64,000 bases of DNA from Gilliamella sp. Choc4-2 (GCF_001690355.1 NZ_LZHG01000014.1:1-64000); one strand, 5' to 3'; shown: positions 47,591 to 59,282, counted from the stretch's first letter. Program-made: numbers and translations. The notes: generated by a model from the sequence alone, not told the origin.

Positions 47591-49543
47591 ATGGAATTGA
47601 AATACAGATCTGATATTGATGGGCTTAGGGCATTTGCAGTCATCGCAGTTATTGCTTATCACCTTAATCATCATTGGCTACATGGTGGCTTTATTGGTGT
47701 AGATATATTTTTTGTTATCTCAGGATTTCTTATCACCAAAATAATTTATGGTGAAATTATCAATAATACATTTAGTTTTAAAAACTTTTATCAAAGACGG
47801 ATTAATCGCATATTACCGGTTTTTTTCTTCGTCATGCTCTTCACTGCATTTTTTTCATGGTATATATTATTACCTAATGATTTTATGTTGTTTTTCCGTA
47901 GTTTAAAATCAACAACTTATTTCTGGGAAAATATGTTTTTTGCAAGGCATACTGGAGGATATTGGGATTCATCTGCAGAATCAATGCCAATTTTGCACAC
48001 TTGGAGTTTAGCCGTTGAAGAACAGTTCTACATTATATTACCATTTATATTATTATTAATATTAAGGTTAAAGCAGCAATCTGCGACTAAAATAGCATTA
48101 ATTGTTTTTGTCATTATAGCTTTCCTGTCTTTCTTATTAGCTCAAATTTCACCATTAGCTCGATTATTAACTAAATACAATTATTATTCATTACTTACTG
48201 GGAGGGCTGGTGAACTATTAATAGGCTCTATTTTGGGAATTTTATCGATATATAGAGATAAAAATAAATATATTGGAACAAATTTTACGAAAAATAATGT
48301 ACTAACACTTATAGGCTTTATTGGGATATCTTTATCAGTTACTTTATTTTCAGATAAAATATTATTTCCTAGTTTTTGGGCTATCTTTCCAACAATTAGC
48401 ACAGGTTTGATTTTATATTTTTACCACCCTAAAACTATAGTCTCTAGATTGCTATCATTAAAACCCATTGTTTTTATAGGTAAAATATCCTATTCTCTAT
48501 ATTTATGGCATTGGCCTATAATTGTGCTGTCGCGAAAATACCTTTTTGTCGAGCAGTTTTATAAACCAAAGCAATACTTTTGGATTGTAGTTGGTACTTT
48601 GCTTATATCTATATTAACTTATTATTTTATTGAACGACCTTGTCGTTTGAAAAAACGAAGTTTTAAATTTTCATTAATTGTCTATTACATTCTACCTGTA
48701 ACAGTAATTTTAACTATCTATTATGCACAAAAATCAACTAAATTTTTAAATACACATAGCCTAGAAAGACTTCAACTTTACTATTTACAAACAGAATATT
48801 TAAATCCAGCAGAAAATTTTTGTATGGGTGAAATTAAAGGCAATTGTATTTTTGGTGATAAAACAAAACGAGCAAATATATTATTATTTGGTGATTCTCA
48901 TTCGGGACATTATTCTCCTTATCTTGATGAAGCAGGGAAGAAATATGGATTTGCTGTAAAAATTATTAATTCTCCAGCTTGTACTTTTTTACCTGAACAA
49001 ATTAAGTTAGATATAATACCTTCTGAATTTAAAAGAAAATGTTTGAAGTTAGGAAAAGAAGTTACCAAAGCTATACAAGAAGCAAAAATTCTAATATACG
49101 CAGGACGATATAATGCATATGCTTACAATAAAAAAGGTAAACAACAACATTTAATAGTTAATTATTTAGCAACTAATATAACTAAATACAATAAAAAAAC
49201 AATTGTTCTATCCCAAGCACCTTGGATAAATGTTAAAGAGCATGAAAAATTTATGGTTTATTTCTTGCACAATAAACCTTTTAAAAGTAAGAAATTTATT
49301 ACTAATCAAGAAAAATTTGCTAACGCAATGATTCAAAATTCCATTTATGGAAAAGCAATTTTTTTCGATCCATTAAATGGATTAAATGAAAAATCGAGAA
49401 AAGAATGGCCTATTTACAAAGGGTTAATTGCATATTCTCATGACGGCCATTTAAATGAATATGTAACACGATTATGGTCACAAGAAGTTTTACCAACACA
49501 ACAAGCTTTTTGGCAACAATTAGCTAAAGAAGCAAATGAATAG
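47591..49543 (+). CDS. Acyltransferase-3 / SGNH fusion protein (OafA-like), copy 2
   Basis: This 650-residue paralog of the preceding gene has the same layout: RSDIDGLRAFAVIAVIAYHL, FIGVDIFFVISGFLI and FGDSHSGHYSPYLDEAGKKY, and the final SHDGHLNEY. The two proteins are co-linear with long identical stretches and differ most between about residues 225 and 260 and in the C-terminal domain. They are separated by 286 bases with no gene, so each may have its own promoter. Likely a recent tandem duplication with diverging acceptor or donor specificity. Confidence 0.9.
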   Translation: MELKYRSDIDGLRAFAVIAVIAYHLNHHWLHGGFIGVDIFFVISGFLITKIIYGEIINNTFSFKNFYQRRINRILPVFFFVMLFTAFFSWYILLPNDFMLFFRSLKSTTYFWENMFFARHTGGYWDSSAESMPILHTWSLAVEEQFYIILPFILLLILRLKQQSATKIALIVFVIIAFLSFLLAQISPLARLLTKYNYYSLLTGRAGELLIGSILGILSIYRDKNKYIGTNFTKNNVLTLIGFIGISLSVTLFSDKILFPSFWAIFPTISTGLILYFYHPKTIVSRLLSLKPIVFIGKISYSLYLWHWPIIVLSRKYLFVEQFYKPKQYFWIVVGTLLISILTYYFIERPCRLKKRSFKFSLIVYYILPVTVILTIYYAQKSTKFLNTHSLERLQLYYLQTEYLNPAENFCMGEIKGNCIFGDKTKRANILLFGDSHSGHYSPYLDEAGKKYGFAVKIINSPACTFLPEQIKLDIIPSEFKRKCLKLGKEVTKAIQEAKILIYAGRYNAYAYNKKGKQQHLIVNYLATNITKYNKKTIVLSQAPWINVKEHEKFMVYFLHNKPFKSKKFITNQEKFANAMIQNSIYGKAIFFDPLNGLNEKSRKEWPIYKGLIAYSHDGHLNEYVTRLWSQEVLPTQQAFWQQLAKEANE

Positions 49544-49561
49544 TTTATTAATAAGTGAACA

Positions 49562-49592
49562 AGATGATAAAAATATTTATTTTTCATCATCT
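49562..49592 (+). terminator. Hairpin after acyltransferase copy 2
   Basis: AGATGAT pairs with ATCATCT, extended by AAAAAT/ATTTTT inside the loop, and is followed by GCCACTTTTT. It lies 18 bases after the stop. Confidence 0.5.
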
Positions 49593-49622
49593 GCCACTTT
49601 TTAATTAAGAATACAAAAACTT

Positions 49623-49658
49623 AAATATAGCCCCAAATTAATTAAGGCTATATTTTTT
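49623..49658. terminator. Bidirectional terminator between acyltransferase 2 and asdA
   Basis: AAATATAGCC at 49623-49632 pairs with GGCTATATTT at 49646-49655 and is followed by more T. The flanking genes are convergent and the stem works on both strands. Confidence 0.75.
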
Positions 49659-49688
49659 ATATTGAAAATTTATTATCAAATAAATCAG

Positions 49689-51290
<1,602 letters not shown>

Positions 51291-51313
51291 TTACCTTTAA
51301 ATTGATATTACAA

Positions 51314-53014
51314 TTAAACAAAAGCAACTACAAATGGACCTAAAAGTGTTAAGAAAACATTAGCTAATGCATAAGTAATAGCGAAAGAGTTAGTTGGTAT
51401 TGAGTTGCCGGCTTTATTTAGCACTTCCCCAAAAGCTGGATTAGCACTTCGAGAACCAGCTAAGGCACCAGCAAATACTGCCGCATTTTTATAACCAAGG
51501 ATATATTTACCAAAATAGATAGCAAGTAACATTGGTAATAATGTGACAATCACACCTATTAAAAATAGGGAAATCCCTTGTTCTTTTATAGTATCAATTG
51601 CTTGAAGCCCTGAACTTAAACCAACTACAGCAACAAAGCCAGCTAAACCAAAATCTTTTAAAAGTTGTAGCGCTCCGGAAGGAATGTTTCCATAAGTTTG
51701 ATGCAGAGCACGATACCAACCAAATAATAAACCAGAAAGTAATGCTCCTCCGCCAGCCCCTAATGTAATTGGGATATGACTTACATGAATAACAATTAAA
51801 CCAATAATAAGTCCAACGACCAAACCTAGGCCATGAAATATCCAATCAGTTTTCTCGCTTTTGGTAATTGGTGCACCAATTTTATCAATTACACGCCGAA
51901 GATCACTATCAGCACCGTAAATAGTTATCACATCACCAAGTTTTAAGACAATATCATTATTAAGTGGAAGAGGCTGACCATCTCGATGAATAGCGACTAA
52001 ATAAATACCATGCTTTAACTTCATAACTTCATCAGAGGAAAGCACCTGCATTAAGTTTTCACCAACATAACGAGAGTTACGCATCTCAACATCTTGCGTA
52101 TTCATAATAACATCCATCCCTGAGGCAGAATTAACCTCAGTGCCAAGAAGATCATTTGCTTGAATCATGGCATCGCGATGACCAACAACCAAAATAATAT
52201 CTTTTTCTTTTATTAAAACATCTGGAGTTGCTTCTAAAATTTTATTGTCACGTTTTATTCGTTCAATGCTAATACCATTAACCATTTTTTCAATATCAGA
52301 AACGCTTTGATTAATCTTATTAGTTACATGATATAAACGACCACTAATATCAGATAAAGCGAAATTTTGATTAGCGCCTAATAATAGCGAGCCATTAAGC
52401 TGTTCTGATTGAGCTTTTATGGCATCATCACTAATATCTCGCCCCATTATTTTTGGTAAAATATTAACACAAACAATGATTGCCCCTAGCGAACCAAAGA
52501 TATAAGTAACGGCATAGCCAATTGTCACATTACCCTGCAATCTCCTGAGCTCTTCGGCACTTAAACCCAGCTGACTTAAAGCATCAGAAGCTGTACCCAT
52601 AATAGCTGATTGAGTTAACCCACCTGCAGCCAATCCTGCAGCTAACCCTTTATCTAAATTGAAAACTTTTGCTAATACTACCACTGTCACAAAACCAATT
52701 ATAGCAATAAACAATGCTAAAAAGATTTCTCGTAATGTTTTAACACCTAGTGATCGAAAAAACTGTGGACCACTTTCAAAACCAACAGCATAGATAAACA
52801 GTGCGAAAAGAACTGCTTTAACACCAGAATCAACTGTAACGCCAAAAACACTTAGTGCAACAGCAACAAGCAATGAGCCTGCAACTCCACCAAGCTGAAA
52901 TTTACCTATACGAATACTGCCAATTAAATAACCCAAACTCAAAGAAAGAAATAAAAGAATTTCCGGTGAGTGTTTTAGTCCATCTAAAATCCAATTTGAA
53001 AGCCATTGAAACAT
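51314..53014 (-). CDS. aspT: Aspartate:alanine antiporter AspT
   Basis: This 566-residue protein (start ATG 53014; the open frame extends to a TTG at 53029 that overlaps the AGGA ribosome site) belongs to the AAE family. Two membrane halves (about 10-185 and 390-565) flank a soluble central part with two TrkA_C-like segments, one with ILVVGHRDAMIQANDLLG, the other with GDVITIYGADSDLRRVIDKI. GLAAGLAAGGLTQSAIMGTASDA and FAGALAGSRSANPAFGEVL are the symmetric conserved stretches. The adjacent asdA gene makes AspT far more likely than the related orphan YbjL/YidE transporters. Confidence 0.92.
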   Translation of the reverse strand: MFQWLSNWILDGLKHSPEILLFLSLSLGYLIGSIRIGKFQLGGVAGSLLVAVALSVFGVTVDSGVKAVLFALFIYAVGFESGPQFFRSLGVKTLREIFLALFIAIIGFVTVVVLAKVFNLDKGLAAGLAAGGLTQSAIMGTASDALSQLGLSAEELRRLQGNVTIGYAVTYIFGSLGAIIVCVNILPKIMGRDISDDAIKAQSEQLNGSLLLGANQNFALSDISGRLYHVTNKINQSVSDIEKMVNGISIERIKRDNKILEATPDVLIKEKDIILVVGHRDAMIQANDLLGTEVNSASGMDVIMNTQDVEMRNSRYVGENLMQVLSSDEVMKLKHGIYLVAIHRDGQPLPLNNDIVLKLGDVITIYGADSDLRRVIDKIGAPITKSEKTDWIFHGLGLVVGLIIGLIVIHVSHIPITLGAGGGALLSGLLFGWYRALHQTYGNIPSGALQLLKDFGLAGFVAVVGLSSGLQAIDTIKEQGISLFLIGVIVTLLPMLLAIYFGKYILGYKNAAVFAGALAGSRSANPAFGEVLNKAGNSIPTNSFAITYALANVFLTLLGPFVVAFV

Positions 53015-53321
53015 AATAATTGTCCTCAAGTGCTAAAAATGGTGAATTAAAAATATAAGAAAAGATACAAAAAGGGGTTTAAAAAATATTCATTAAAATA
53101 TTATGAATACGTATTTATACTAAACTGTTATTGAAAGAATAGAAAGTCAATTTTAACAATTGATATCATTGTTAGAAAAATGATTAATCAATAATTATGC
53201 ATTTTTAATTTAAAAACAGATATAACAAAGTTGACTATATTAATAAGCCCAATAACAAATTGGGCTTATTGCATATCTCAAAACAACTTAAATATAAGTG
53301 AATAAAATGTAAGAAACTTAA
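53015..53321. other. Intergenic region upstream of aspT
   Basis: The region is AT-rich and has no gene. It contains the aspT promoter region and the strong terminator of the leftward lipoprotein gene. Confidence 0.6.
53242..53270 (-). terminator. Terminator of the lipoprotein gene
   Basis: A perfect 12-bp stem AATAAGCCCAAT/ATTGGGCTTATT with a five-base loop lies about 50 bases after the stop on the minus strand. It insulates aspT from the aryl polyene cluster transcript. Confidence 0.75.
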
Positions 53322-53723
53322 TTATTTCGCCTTAGCAAGATTTAACTTAATATTATTATCAAGTTTTTTTATCCAACGTTTATAATTTCGGTGAATTTGA
53401 CCTTTATTATTGGTTAAATTTGTACTACCAGAAACAAAATTAATTGCATAACCTTCAGCAGAATAAGGTATATTAACAACAACTTGATACTCGCGATTGA
53501 CTAAAGTAGCACGAATTGTATTTTTATCAGCAACAGTCATTTTCCAATTACTAAATCTGGATGGTTCTTTAGTGGCAGATGCTAAAATAGCTGCTTTTAC
53601 TTGCTCTTTAGTAAGACCATTCACTTGTGTATAAGTATTTTTTGGAGTGTCATATTTATTATTACCGCAACCAAATAAAAATGAGATGAATAAAAGTATC
53701 GATAAATATTTTAATAACTTCAT
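53322..53723 (-). CDS. Small lipoprotein, probable part of the aryl polyene cluster
   Basis: This 133-residue protein has a lipoprotein signal (LLFISFLFGCGN, lipidated Cys19) and a compact mixed domain ending with an amphipathic NYKRWIKKLDNNIKLNL. I do not recognise a function. It lies 35 bases after the methyltransferase gene on the same strand and ends in a terminator, so it is the last gene of the leftward arm of the cluster. Known APE clusters often have a small lipoprotein gene at this edge, which would make it an ApeA counterpart, but that is inference. Confidence 0.65.
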   Translation of the reverse strand: MKLLKYLSILLFISFLFGCGNNKYDTPKNTYTQVNGLTKEQVKAAILASATKEPSRFSNWKMTVADKNTIRATLVNREYQVVVNIPYSAEGYAINFVSGSTNLTNNKGQIHRNYKRWIKKLDNNIKLNLAKAK

Positions 53724-53758
53724 TTATTACTCCTTGAATTATTGTTAATTATGTTCAC

Positions 53759-54844
53759 TTAACGCTTTTTACATATTAATAATGAATGACCAAAACCTAG
53801 GCCATCGATATCTTTCTCGACGTGAAAACCTGCATCATTCAGACATTTATAAAATACTTTAGAGTGATAGAAACGACTATTGCCATTTGCCAAGCACGTA
53901 AAATATAAAGAAGAAGCATTCAAGCTTAATGCACCCGCTTCAAAATCTTGTCTATCCCAAAAAATATCCATTATGCAAACTGTAGCATCATCTTTCATAC
54001 TACGGTGAACTAACTTTAAAATGTTTGTAATTTGCTCTTCACTAAAACAATCTAGAAATTGGCTCATCCACCAAACATCTGCTTTATTAGGTAGCCTTTC
54101 AGCAGATAATAAGTCTACAGCATAACTATCAATGCGATGTTCTAAACCAATTTGCTTAATATTTTTTTCAGCAACAGTAATTTGTTCTGGTAAATCAAGT
54201 AATGTCACCTTAATATCAGGATTGTGTTTTGCACAATAAATTGCCCACTTTCCGGTATTTCCACCAACATCATATATATGTTTGGGGTTTAGCTGGTTAA
54301 CATAAAGAAAAGCGCTAGGAAATGAGTGATCGGAATAAAAATGATCAAACTCAAACCAACTTTGTTTAGCTTTTTCAGGTAATTGCTGTAATGCTGGATA
54401 AATTGTCTTCCAATCTCCAAAAACCTTTAATCCTTTTGGACAACCGCTTTCTAAAGAATCTTGAAGATAGAACATACCTTGATAACAAACATCCTGAGTG
54501 AAATTAAGGTTAACATGAGTCATTCTATCATGTAATAAATAATGACCTATTTTACCTAAGATATAATGCGAATCATGTTGATAAATAACATGCATGCTCA
54601 AACCAACATCTAACAAAAGTTGAATTGCATAAGGAGATAAAGAAACTTCTTTGACTAAGTTATCAATACTGATTCCTTTTTGACCTGCTCGGTCTAAACA
54701 CGCCAAAATTCCCTTATTTTTCATGCAAACAATTGCTTGAAATAAAATTGGTGAAAATGCTATTTTTTGCGCTTCAGTAATTGCCTCTAATGCGGTATAG
54801 ATATCTTTATCATATCCATATTTTGAATTTTCTTGTGTAGCCAA
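53759..54844 (-). CDS. apeB: Aryl polyene cluster SAM-dependent methyltransferase
   Basis: This 361-residue enzyme has an N-terminal winged-helix dimerisation region (about 25-110) like plant-type O-methyltransferases and a SAM-binding domain with IYDVGGNTGKWAIYCAKHNP. The WWMSQFLDCFSEEQI stretch is typical of this group. In aryl polyene clusters it methylates the aromatic head group. It is divergent from the apeC-apeM series across a 119-base promoter region. Confidence 0.85.
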   Translation of the reverse strand: MATQENSKYGYDKDIYTALEAITEAQKIAFSPILFQAIVCMKNKGILACLDRAGQKGISIDNLVKEVSLSPYAIQLLLDVGLSMHVIYQHDSHYILGKIGHYLLHDRMTHVNLNFTQDVCYQGMFYLQDSLESGCPKGLKVFGDWKTIYPALQQLPEKAKQSWFEFDHFYSDHSFPSAFLYVNQLNPKHIYDVGGNTGKWAIYCAKHNPDIKVTLLDLPEQITVAEKNIKQIGLEHRIDSYAVDLLSAERLPNKADVWWMSQFLDCFSEEQITNILKLVHRSMKDDATVCIMDIFWDRQDFEAGALSLNASSLYFTCLANGNSRFYHSKVFYKCLNDAGFHVEKDIDGLGFGHSLLICKKR

Positions 54845-54963
54845 TAGTATTGCCTTTTTTAAATTTTGATGTAGTATTTACAAATTATAAATATATGTAA
54901 TAATTTGGTCAATAAATTAACAAATTATAGTTAATATAAGTAATTAATAAAAATATTAATAAA

Positions 54964-55683
54964 ATGAATTTTTCTTTTGCAGTTGAGAGTTGGTTTGCTT
55001 TATCTTCAGGATTATCAAAGAAACATGATTGGGAATTATGGTCTAAAAATCCCGTTCATGATTGGAGTTTACCATTACCTAAAGTAACAAAAATACCTAT
55101 GATGCAATCTCGAAGAATGAGTATCGCATCACGATTTGCTGTTGAAGTAGGGCTTAATCTTATTGAGAATAATAATTTGGATTTAGCTATTTTCACTAGC
55201 CAACATGGCGAATTAGAAAGAACCTATAAAATTTTATCTACACTGAATCGAAATATAGATATCTCGCCAACTGATTTTACTCTTTCTGTTCATAATACCG
55301 CCTCTGGATTATTGACTATCGTTAGTAATAAAACGATACCGATAAGCTCACTTTCAGCTCATAATGACAGCTTCCAACAAGGCTTGATTGAATCTCTTGC
55401 AGTATTGCATCAAGGAAATAAAAAAGTCTTATTGATTGACTTTGATGGATTGGTTCCTGAAGCATACCACAAAGAAATCAAACCGTTAGTTCCTGCTTAT
55501 GCAGTTGGATATATATTGGCAAAAGGTAATGAAATTAATTGCCAAAGCATCAAAAAAACACCGAAGATTTATCAGCCCGATTATCCTCAATCTCTTGCTT
55601 TTTTGCATGCATATTTGAATAAACAAAAACAATTTACAATACAAGGAAATACTCAGGATTGGCAATGGACATTAAACCTTTAG
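54964..55683 (+). CDS. apeC: Beta-ketoacyl synthase-like chain length factor
   Basis: This 239-residue protein has a partial ketosynthase fold: AIFTSQHGELERTYKIL, then DFTLSVHNTASGLLTIVSN where full ketosynthases have the active-site cysteine region. No catalytic cysteine is present. Such proteins pair with a true ketosynthase and set chain length in APE synthesis. It is the first gene of the rightward operon. Its ribosome site is weak. Confidence 0.85.
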   Translation: MNFSFAVESWFALSSGLSKKHDWELWSKNPVHDWSLPLPKVTKIPMMQSRRMSIASRFAVEVGLNLIENNNLDLAIFTSQHGELERTYKILSTLNRNIDISPTDFTLSVHNTASGLLTIVSNKTIPISSLSAHNDSFQQGLIESLAVLHQGNKKVLLIDFDGLVPEAYHKEIKPLVPAYAVGYILAKGNEINCQSIKKTPKIYQPDYPQSLAFLHAYLNKQKQFTIQGNTQDWQWTLNL

Positions 55684-56459
55684 TAAAAAAAAATAATTAC
55701 AGCATCAACCAATGGTGGCGATTATTTGCTACTGCATTAGGATTCATGCTTTTTGGATTATGTGGTTTAGTTGTATTATCAATATTGTGGTTTAGCTTAT
55801 TAAGGCTATTTGTTTGGAATAAAAACAAACGAATCGTTATTGTTCAAATAAGTATCAGTTTTAGTTTTAGAATTTTTATAAGGATATTAAAATTCTTAAA
55901 CGTCATTCAATATCAATTTGATGGCCTCGAAAAACTTAATCAAGATAAAAATTGCTTAATCGTTGCTAATCATCCTTCTTTACTTGACTTTGTACTCTTA
56001 GCATCTGTTATGCCTCGTTGTGATTGTTTGGTTAAGGGAGCATTACTTCATAATGTTTTTGTCAGCCGAATAATTAAAACAGCAGGCTATATCCTAAATG
56101 CTGAATCTGAAAAAATATTACCACAGTGCCAGAATATACTACTAAATGGAGGCCGAATATTAATATTTCCAGAAGGAACAAGAACTGTCCCTAATCAACC
56201 AATAAAATTACATAGAGGTGCTGCTAATATTGCTTTACGCTGTCATGCAAACATCCGCGTAGTTCATATTCAATGTGATCCACCTTATCTAATTAAACAT
56301 CAAAGGTGGTATGACATACCAATCCAAAAAGCTTCTTTTAAAATTACAGTTGGAGAAAAGATTTTGATTGATGATTTTATGGATCAAAATACAACTATTG
56401 CAGCAAGAAGATTAACCAGCTATTTAACCTCATTTTTTACTAAAAGTAGGATAAATTAA
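55665..56459 (+). CDS. apeD: PlsC-type lysophospholipid acyltransferase-like protein
   Basis: This 264-residue protein starts at ATG 55665, overlapping apeC by 19 bases. One or two membrane helices lie at residues 20-70, then the HX4D motif in VANHPSLLDFVLL and FPEGTRTVPNQP. Members of this family in APE clusters are thought to help attach the polyene to lipid. The exact acceptor is unknown. Confidence 0.88.
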   Translation: MDIKPLVKKNNYSINQWWRLFATALGFMLFGLCGLVVLSILWFSLLRLFVWNKNKRIVIVQISISFSFRIFIRILKFLNVIQYQFDGLEKLNQDKNCLIVANHPSLLDFVLLASVMPRCDCLVKGALLHNVFVSRIIKTAGYILNAESEKILPQCQNILLNGGRILIFPEGTRTVPNQPIKLHRGAANIALRCHANIRVVHIQCDPPYLIKHQRWYDIPIQKASFKITVGEKILIDDFMDQNTTIAARRLTSYLTSFFTKSRIN

Positions 56460-56487
56460 TATTGATCAAATAGAAAAAGGAAACCTA

Positions 56488-56745
56488 ATGGAAAACTTAC
56501 ATCATGACATTAAAGTACTTATAATTGAAGTTCTTAATCTTGAAGATATCACACCTGATGATATTGAAACTGAAGCGCCATTATTCGTCGAAGGATTAGG
56601 CTTAGATTCAATAGATGCATTAGAGCTTGGTTTAGCTATTAAAAAAGAATATGGTATTGTTTTATCGGCTGAAAGTGACGAAACTAAAAAAGCGTTTTAT
56701 TCAGTCAAGACATTAGCTAGTTTTATCTTATCACAAAAACAATAA
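56488..56745 (+). CDS. apeE: Acyl carrier protein 1
   Basis: This 85-residue carrier has the phosphopantetheine serine Ser41 in GLGLDSIDALELG. AAGGA precedes the ATG. It is one of two ACPs in tandem that carry starter and growing polyene chains in APE synthesis. Confidence 0.92.
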   Translation: MENLHHDIKVLIIEVLNLEDITPDDIETEAPLFVEGLGLDSIDALELGLAIKKEYGIVLSAESDETKKAFYSVKTLASFILSQKQ

Positions 56746-56758
56746 GGAGCATTATAGT

Positions 56759-57007
56759 ATGGAAAAGCAACAAATTTTTGAACAAGTCAAATCTGTACTA
56801 GTGCAAATTTTTGAACTACCTGAAGGTGACATAAAACCTGAATCAAAACTATTTGAAGAACTAGATCTTGATAGCATTGATGCTGTTGACTTAGTTGTGC
56901 ATCTACAAAAGCTGATTGGTAAAAAAGTAGAGCCTGAAACTTTTAAATCAGTTAGAACGGTACAAGATGTTGTTGAAGCCGTATATAATCTATCAAATAC
57001 AAAATAA
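56759..57007 (+). CDS. apeF: Acyl carrier protein 2
   Basis: This 82-residue carrier has Ser39 in LDLDSIDAVDLVV. It follows the first ACP gene by 13 bases with AAGGAG before its start. The second ACP is more typical of bacterial ACPs than the first. Confidence 0.92.
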   Translation: MEKQQIFEQVKSVLVQIFELPEGDIKPESKLFEELDLDSIDAVDLVVHLQKLIGKKVEPETFKSVRTVQDVVEAVYNLSNTK

Positions 57008-57012
57008 TTGGC

Positions 57013-57576
57013 ATGAAAAAAATTAAGTTAATAACAAAATGTGTAACAAGTATTTTAATCGTTTGTTACCCTTTTATTATCTACTTATCTATGCAAAATA
57101 AACATATAAATTTAGCCATTTTATGTTTAATTATTTTATTTCTTATACGGTTAGTAACATTACCGAATGTAATATCTAATATAAAATGGACGGCTAAGAT
57201 TATTGCTTGTATAGGCATGATCTTAGCATTGACCAGTTGGTTATTTTCTAAATATCAATTACTACTTTATTATCCAGTCATGGTCAATGTAGTATTATTT
57301 GTTTTTTTTAGCTACTCTTTATCGCAACCTCAAACTATTATTGAGACATTTGCCAGAATCAAGAATCCAGACTTATCGGTTGATGCGATTCAATATACAA
57401 GAAAAGTTACTATATTTTGGTGTCTATTCTTTGTTTTCAATGGAACAGTAGCCTTGATCACTTGTTTAATCAATAATACATATTGGTGGACAATCTATAA
57501 TGGTTTAATTAGTTATGTATTAATTGGAGTATTTATGGGGGGAGAATGGCTTTTGCGTCGAAGAATTCAACAATAG
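57013..57576 (+). CDS. apeG: Aryl polyene cluster membrane protein (COG4648 type)
   Basis: This 187-residue protein has about six hydrophobic segments and the NPDLSVDAIQYTRKVTIFWC stretch typical of the COG4648 family found only with such clusters. Its role is not established; it may help anchor the synthesis complex in the inner membrane. The next gene starts 31 bases before its stop. Confidence 0.85.
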   Translation: MKKIKLITKCVTSILIVCYPFIIYLSMQNKHINLAILCLIILFLIRLVTLPNVISNIKWTAKIIACIGMILALTSWLFSKYQLLLYYPVMVNVVLFVFFSYSLSQPQTIIETFARIKNPDLSVDAIQYTRKVTIFWCLFFVFNGTVALITCLINNTYWWTIYNGLISYVLIGVFMGGEWLLRRRIQQ

Positions 57577-59282
57577 TTAAACTATCACAACAGTTATCAC
57601 GCCCTGAACATGAAATTATAGCTTTTAGAAATAAGCAACCATTATCAATACGTGATTTAAAAAAACAAGTTTTACTACTAAGCAACGCATTACATCATAA
57701 CCCTAATAAACATTGGGCGTTATATATGCAAGACAGTTTTAATTTCGTTGCGGGGTTGCTTGCTCTTTTCTATGTTGGTAAACATCCATATTTACTTAAT
57801 CCACATTATCAAGAATTACAGCATCATTTTGAAGGATTATTAACAGACAACGTAGAGATTAATAAAAAAGAGCTTCTGAAAAAAGAGATTGTCACTATAG
57901 ATCAAATTAACTCTAATAACTTAATAGAGGATTCTCAATTAATTAACAATGATTTTAAACAACAAACATTAACACTATTTACTTCTGGATCGACAGGATT
58001 ACCTAAATCAATTGACAAATCAATTTTACAGCTTGAGTACGAAATTCAAGAACTCCAAAACAATTGGGGGGAATTTAACAATGATTTATTTCTTTCATCA
58101 GTTTCACACGAACATATGTATGGTCTAACATTTAAAATAATGTTATCTCTATGTAGTAAAATACCTTTTGTTTGTGAAGCAATACTCTACCAAGAACAGC
58201 TCATAACTTATAATAATAAAAAAATTATTTATATTACAACGCCTTCCATTATTAAAACTTTAGATAGTAAATTACCCAAAATTGATTGTGACAAAGTTAT
58301 TTCTTCTGGAGGGAAACTCACTTATGAAGAGGCTCAATTCTGTAAACAAAATTTTAATGTACTTCCAAATGAAATATATGGCTCTAGCGAAACAGGCATT
58401 ATCGCAACTCGCCAGCAAGAACATATTAATACTGCTTGGCAATTATTTTCTTCAATGAAAATTGAATATATCTCAGAAAGACCTCAGCTAATTTCACCTT
58501 TATTAGCACAACCTGAGCCGTTAAACGATAAACTAAAAAAGGTTGATGATAACCATTTTCACTTGATTGGTAGAATAGATAAAATTATTAAAATTTCTGA
58601 AAATAGAGTCTCGCTAACTTATATTGAAAACCAAATTAACCAGCTCAATGAAGTACAACAGGCAATTATTATCCCAATAGAACAAAATAATAGAACAGTA
58701 TTGGGGGCAATTATCGAATTATCGCCGAAATACAAACAACAACTAAAGCACAAAGATCATTTCAAATTAACACAATATTTTCGACATTTATTGATAGATA
58801 CATTATCATTAAACGAAATGCCTAAAAAATGGCGATTTATTGATTATTTACCTAAAAATTCTCAAGGGAAGTGTACGTATATTGAATTAAAGAAATTATT
58901 TGAAACATCAGAGAAAAGAATGAAAAAAGAATTTTCAAAGGAAATTAGCATTAATTTTAGTGACACGCAAGCTGACATTGAACTGCATATATCACCAGAT
59001 CTGTTCTGGTTTAAAGGACATTTTCCATCCCAACCATTACTACCTGGCGTAACTCAGCTTAATTGGGTTGTACATTATGCTAAAAAATGTTTTGATTCAG
59101 CATTATATTTATCATCAGTAGATGTGATTAAATTTCAATGCCCTGTCCTACCAGAAGATCATTTAATGCTGCATTTGAAATGGGATAAAGATACTAATAA
59201 ATTAGAGTTTACTTACACATTTATTACACCTAATGATAATGCAAAAATAGCAAGTTTAGGAAAATTAACATTATGTCGGTAG
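57546..59282 (+). CDS. Acyl-CoA/ACP synthetase fused to a FabZ-like dehydratase
   Basis: This 578-residue protein joins two cluster enzymes. Residues 1-455 are an AMP-binding ligase with LTLFTSGSTGLPKSIDKS (phosphate loop), NEIYGSSETGIIA and LIGRIDKIIK. It would load the aryl starter acid onto an ACP. Residues 465-578 are a hot-dog dehydratase with DLFWFKGHFPSQPLLPGV, which includes the catalytic histidine. In the E. coli APE cluster these are two genes, apeH and apeI. There is no frameshift or internal stop between them here. Confidence 0.88.
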   Translation: MAFASKNSTIVKLSQQLSRPEHEIIAFRNKQPLSIRDLKKQVLLLSNALHHNPNKHWALYMQDSFNFVAGLLALFYVGKHPYLLNPHYQELQHHFEGLLTDNVEINKKELLKKEIVTIDQINSNNLIEDSQLINNDFKQQTLTLFTSGSTGLPKSIDKSILQLEYEIQELQNNWGEFNNDLFLSSVSHEHMYGLTFKIMLSLCSKIPFVCEAILYQEQLITYNNKKIIYITTPSIIKTLDSKLPKIDCDKVISSGGKLTYEEAQFCKQNFNVLPNEIYGSSETGIIATRQQEHINTAWQLFSSMKIEYISERPQLISPLLAQPEPLNDKLKKVDDNHFHLIGRIDKIIKISENRVSLTYIENQINQLNEVQQAIIIPIEQNNRTVLGAIIELSPKYKQQLKHKDHFKLTQYFRHLLIDTLSLNEMPKKWRFIDYLPKNSQGKCTYIELKKLFETSEKRMKKEFSKEISINFSDTQADIELHISPDLFWFKGHFPSQPLLPGVTQLNWVVHYAKKCFDSALYLSSVDVIKFQCPVLPEDHLMLHLKWDKDTNKLEFTYTFITPNDNAKIASLGKLTLCR

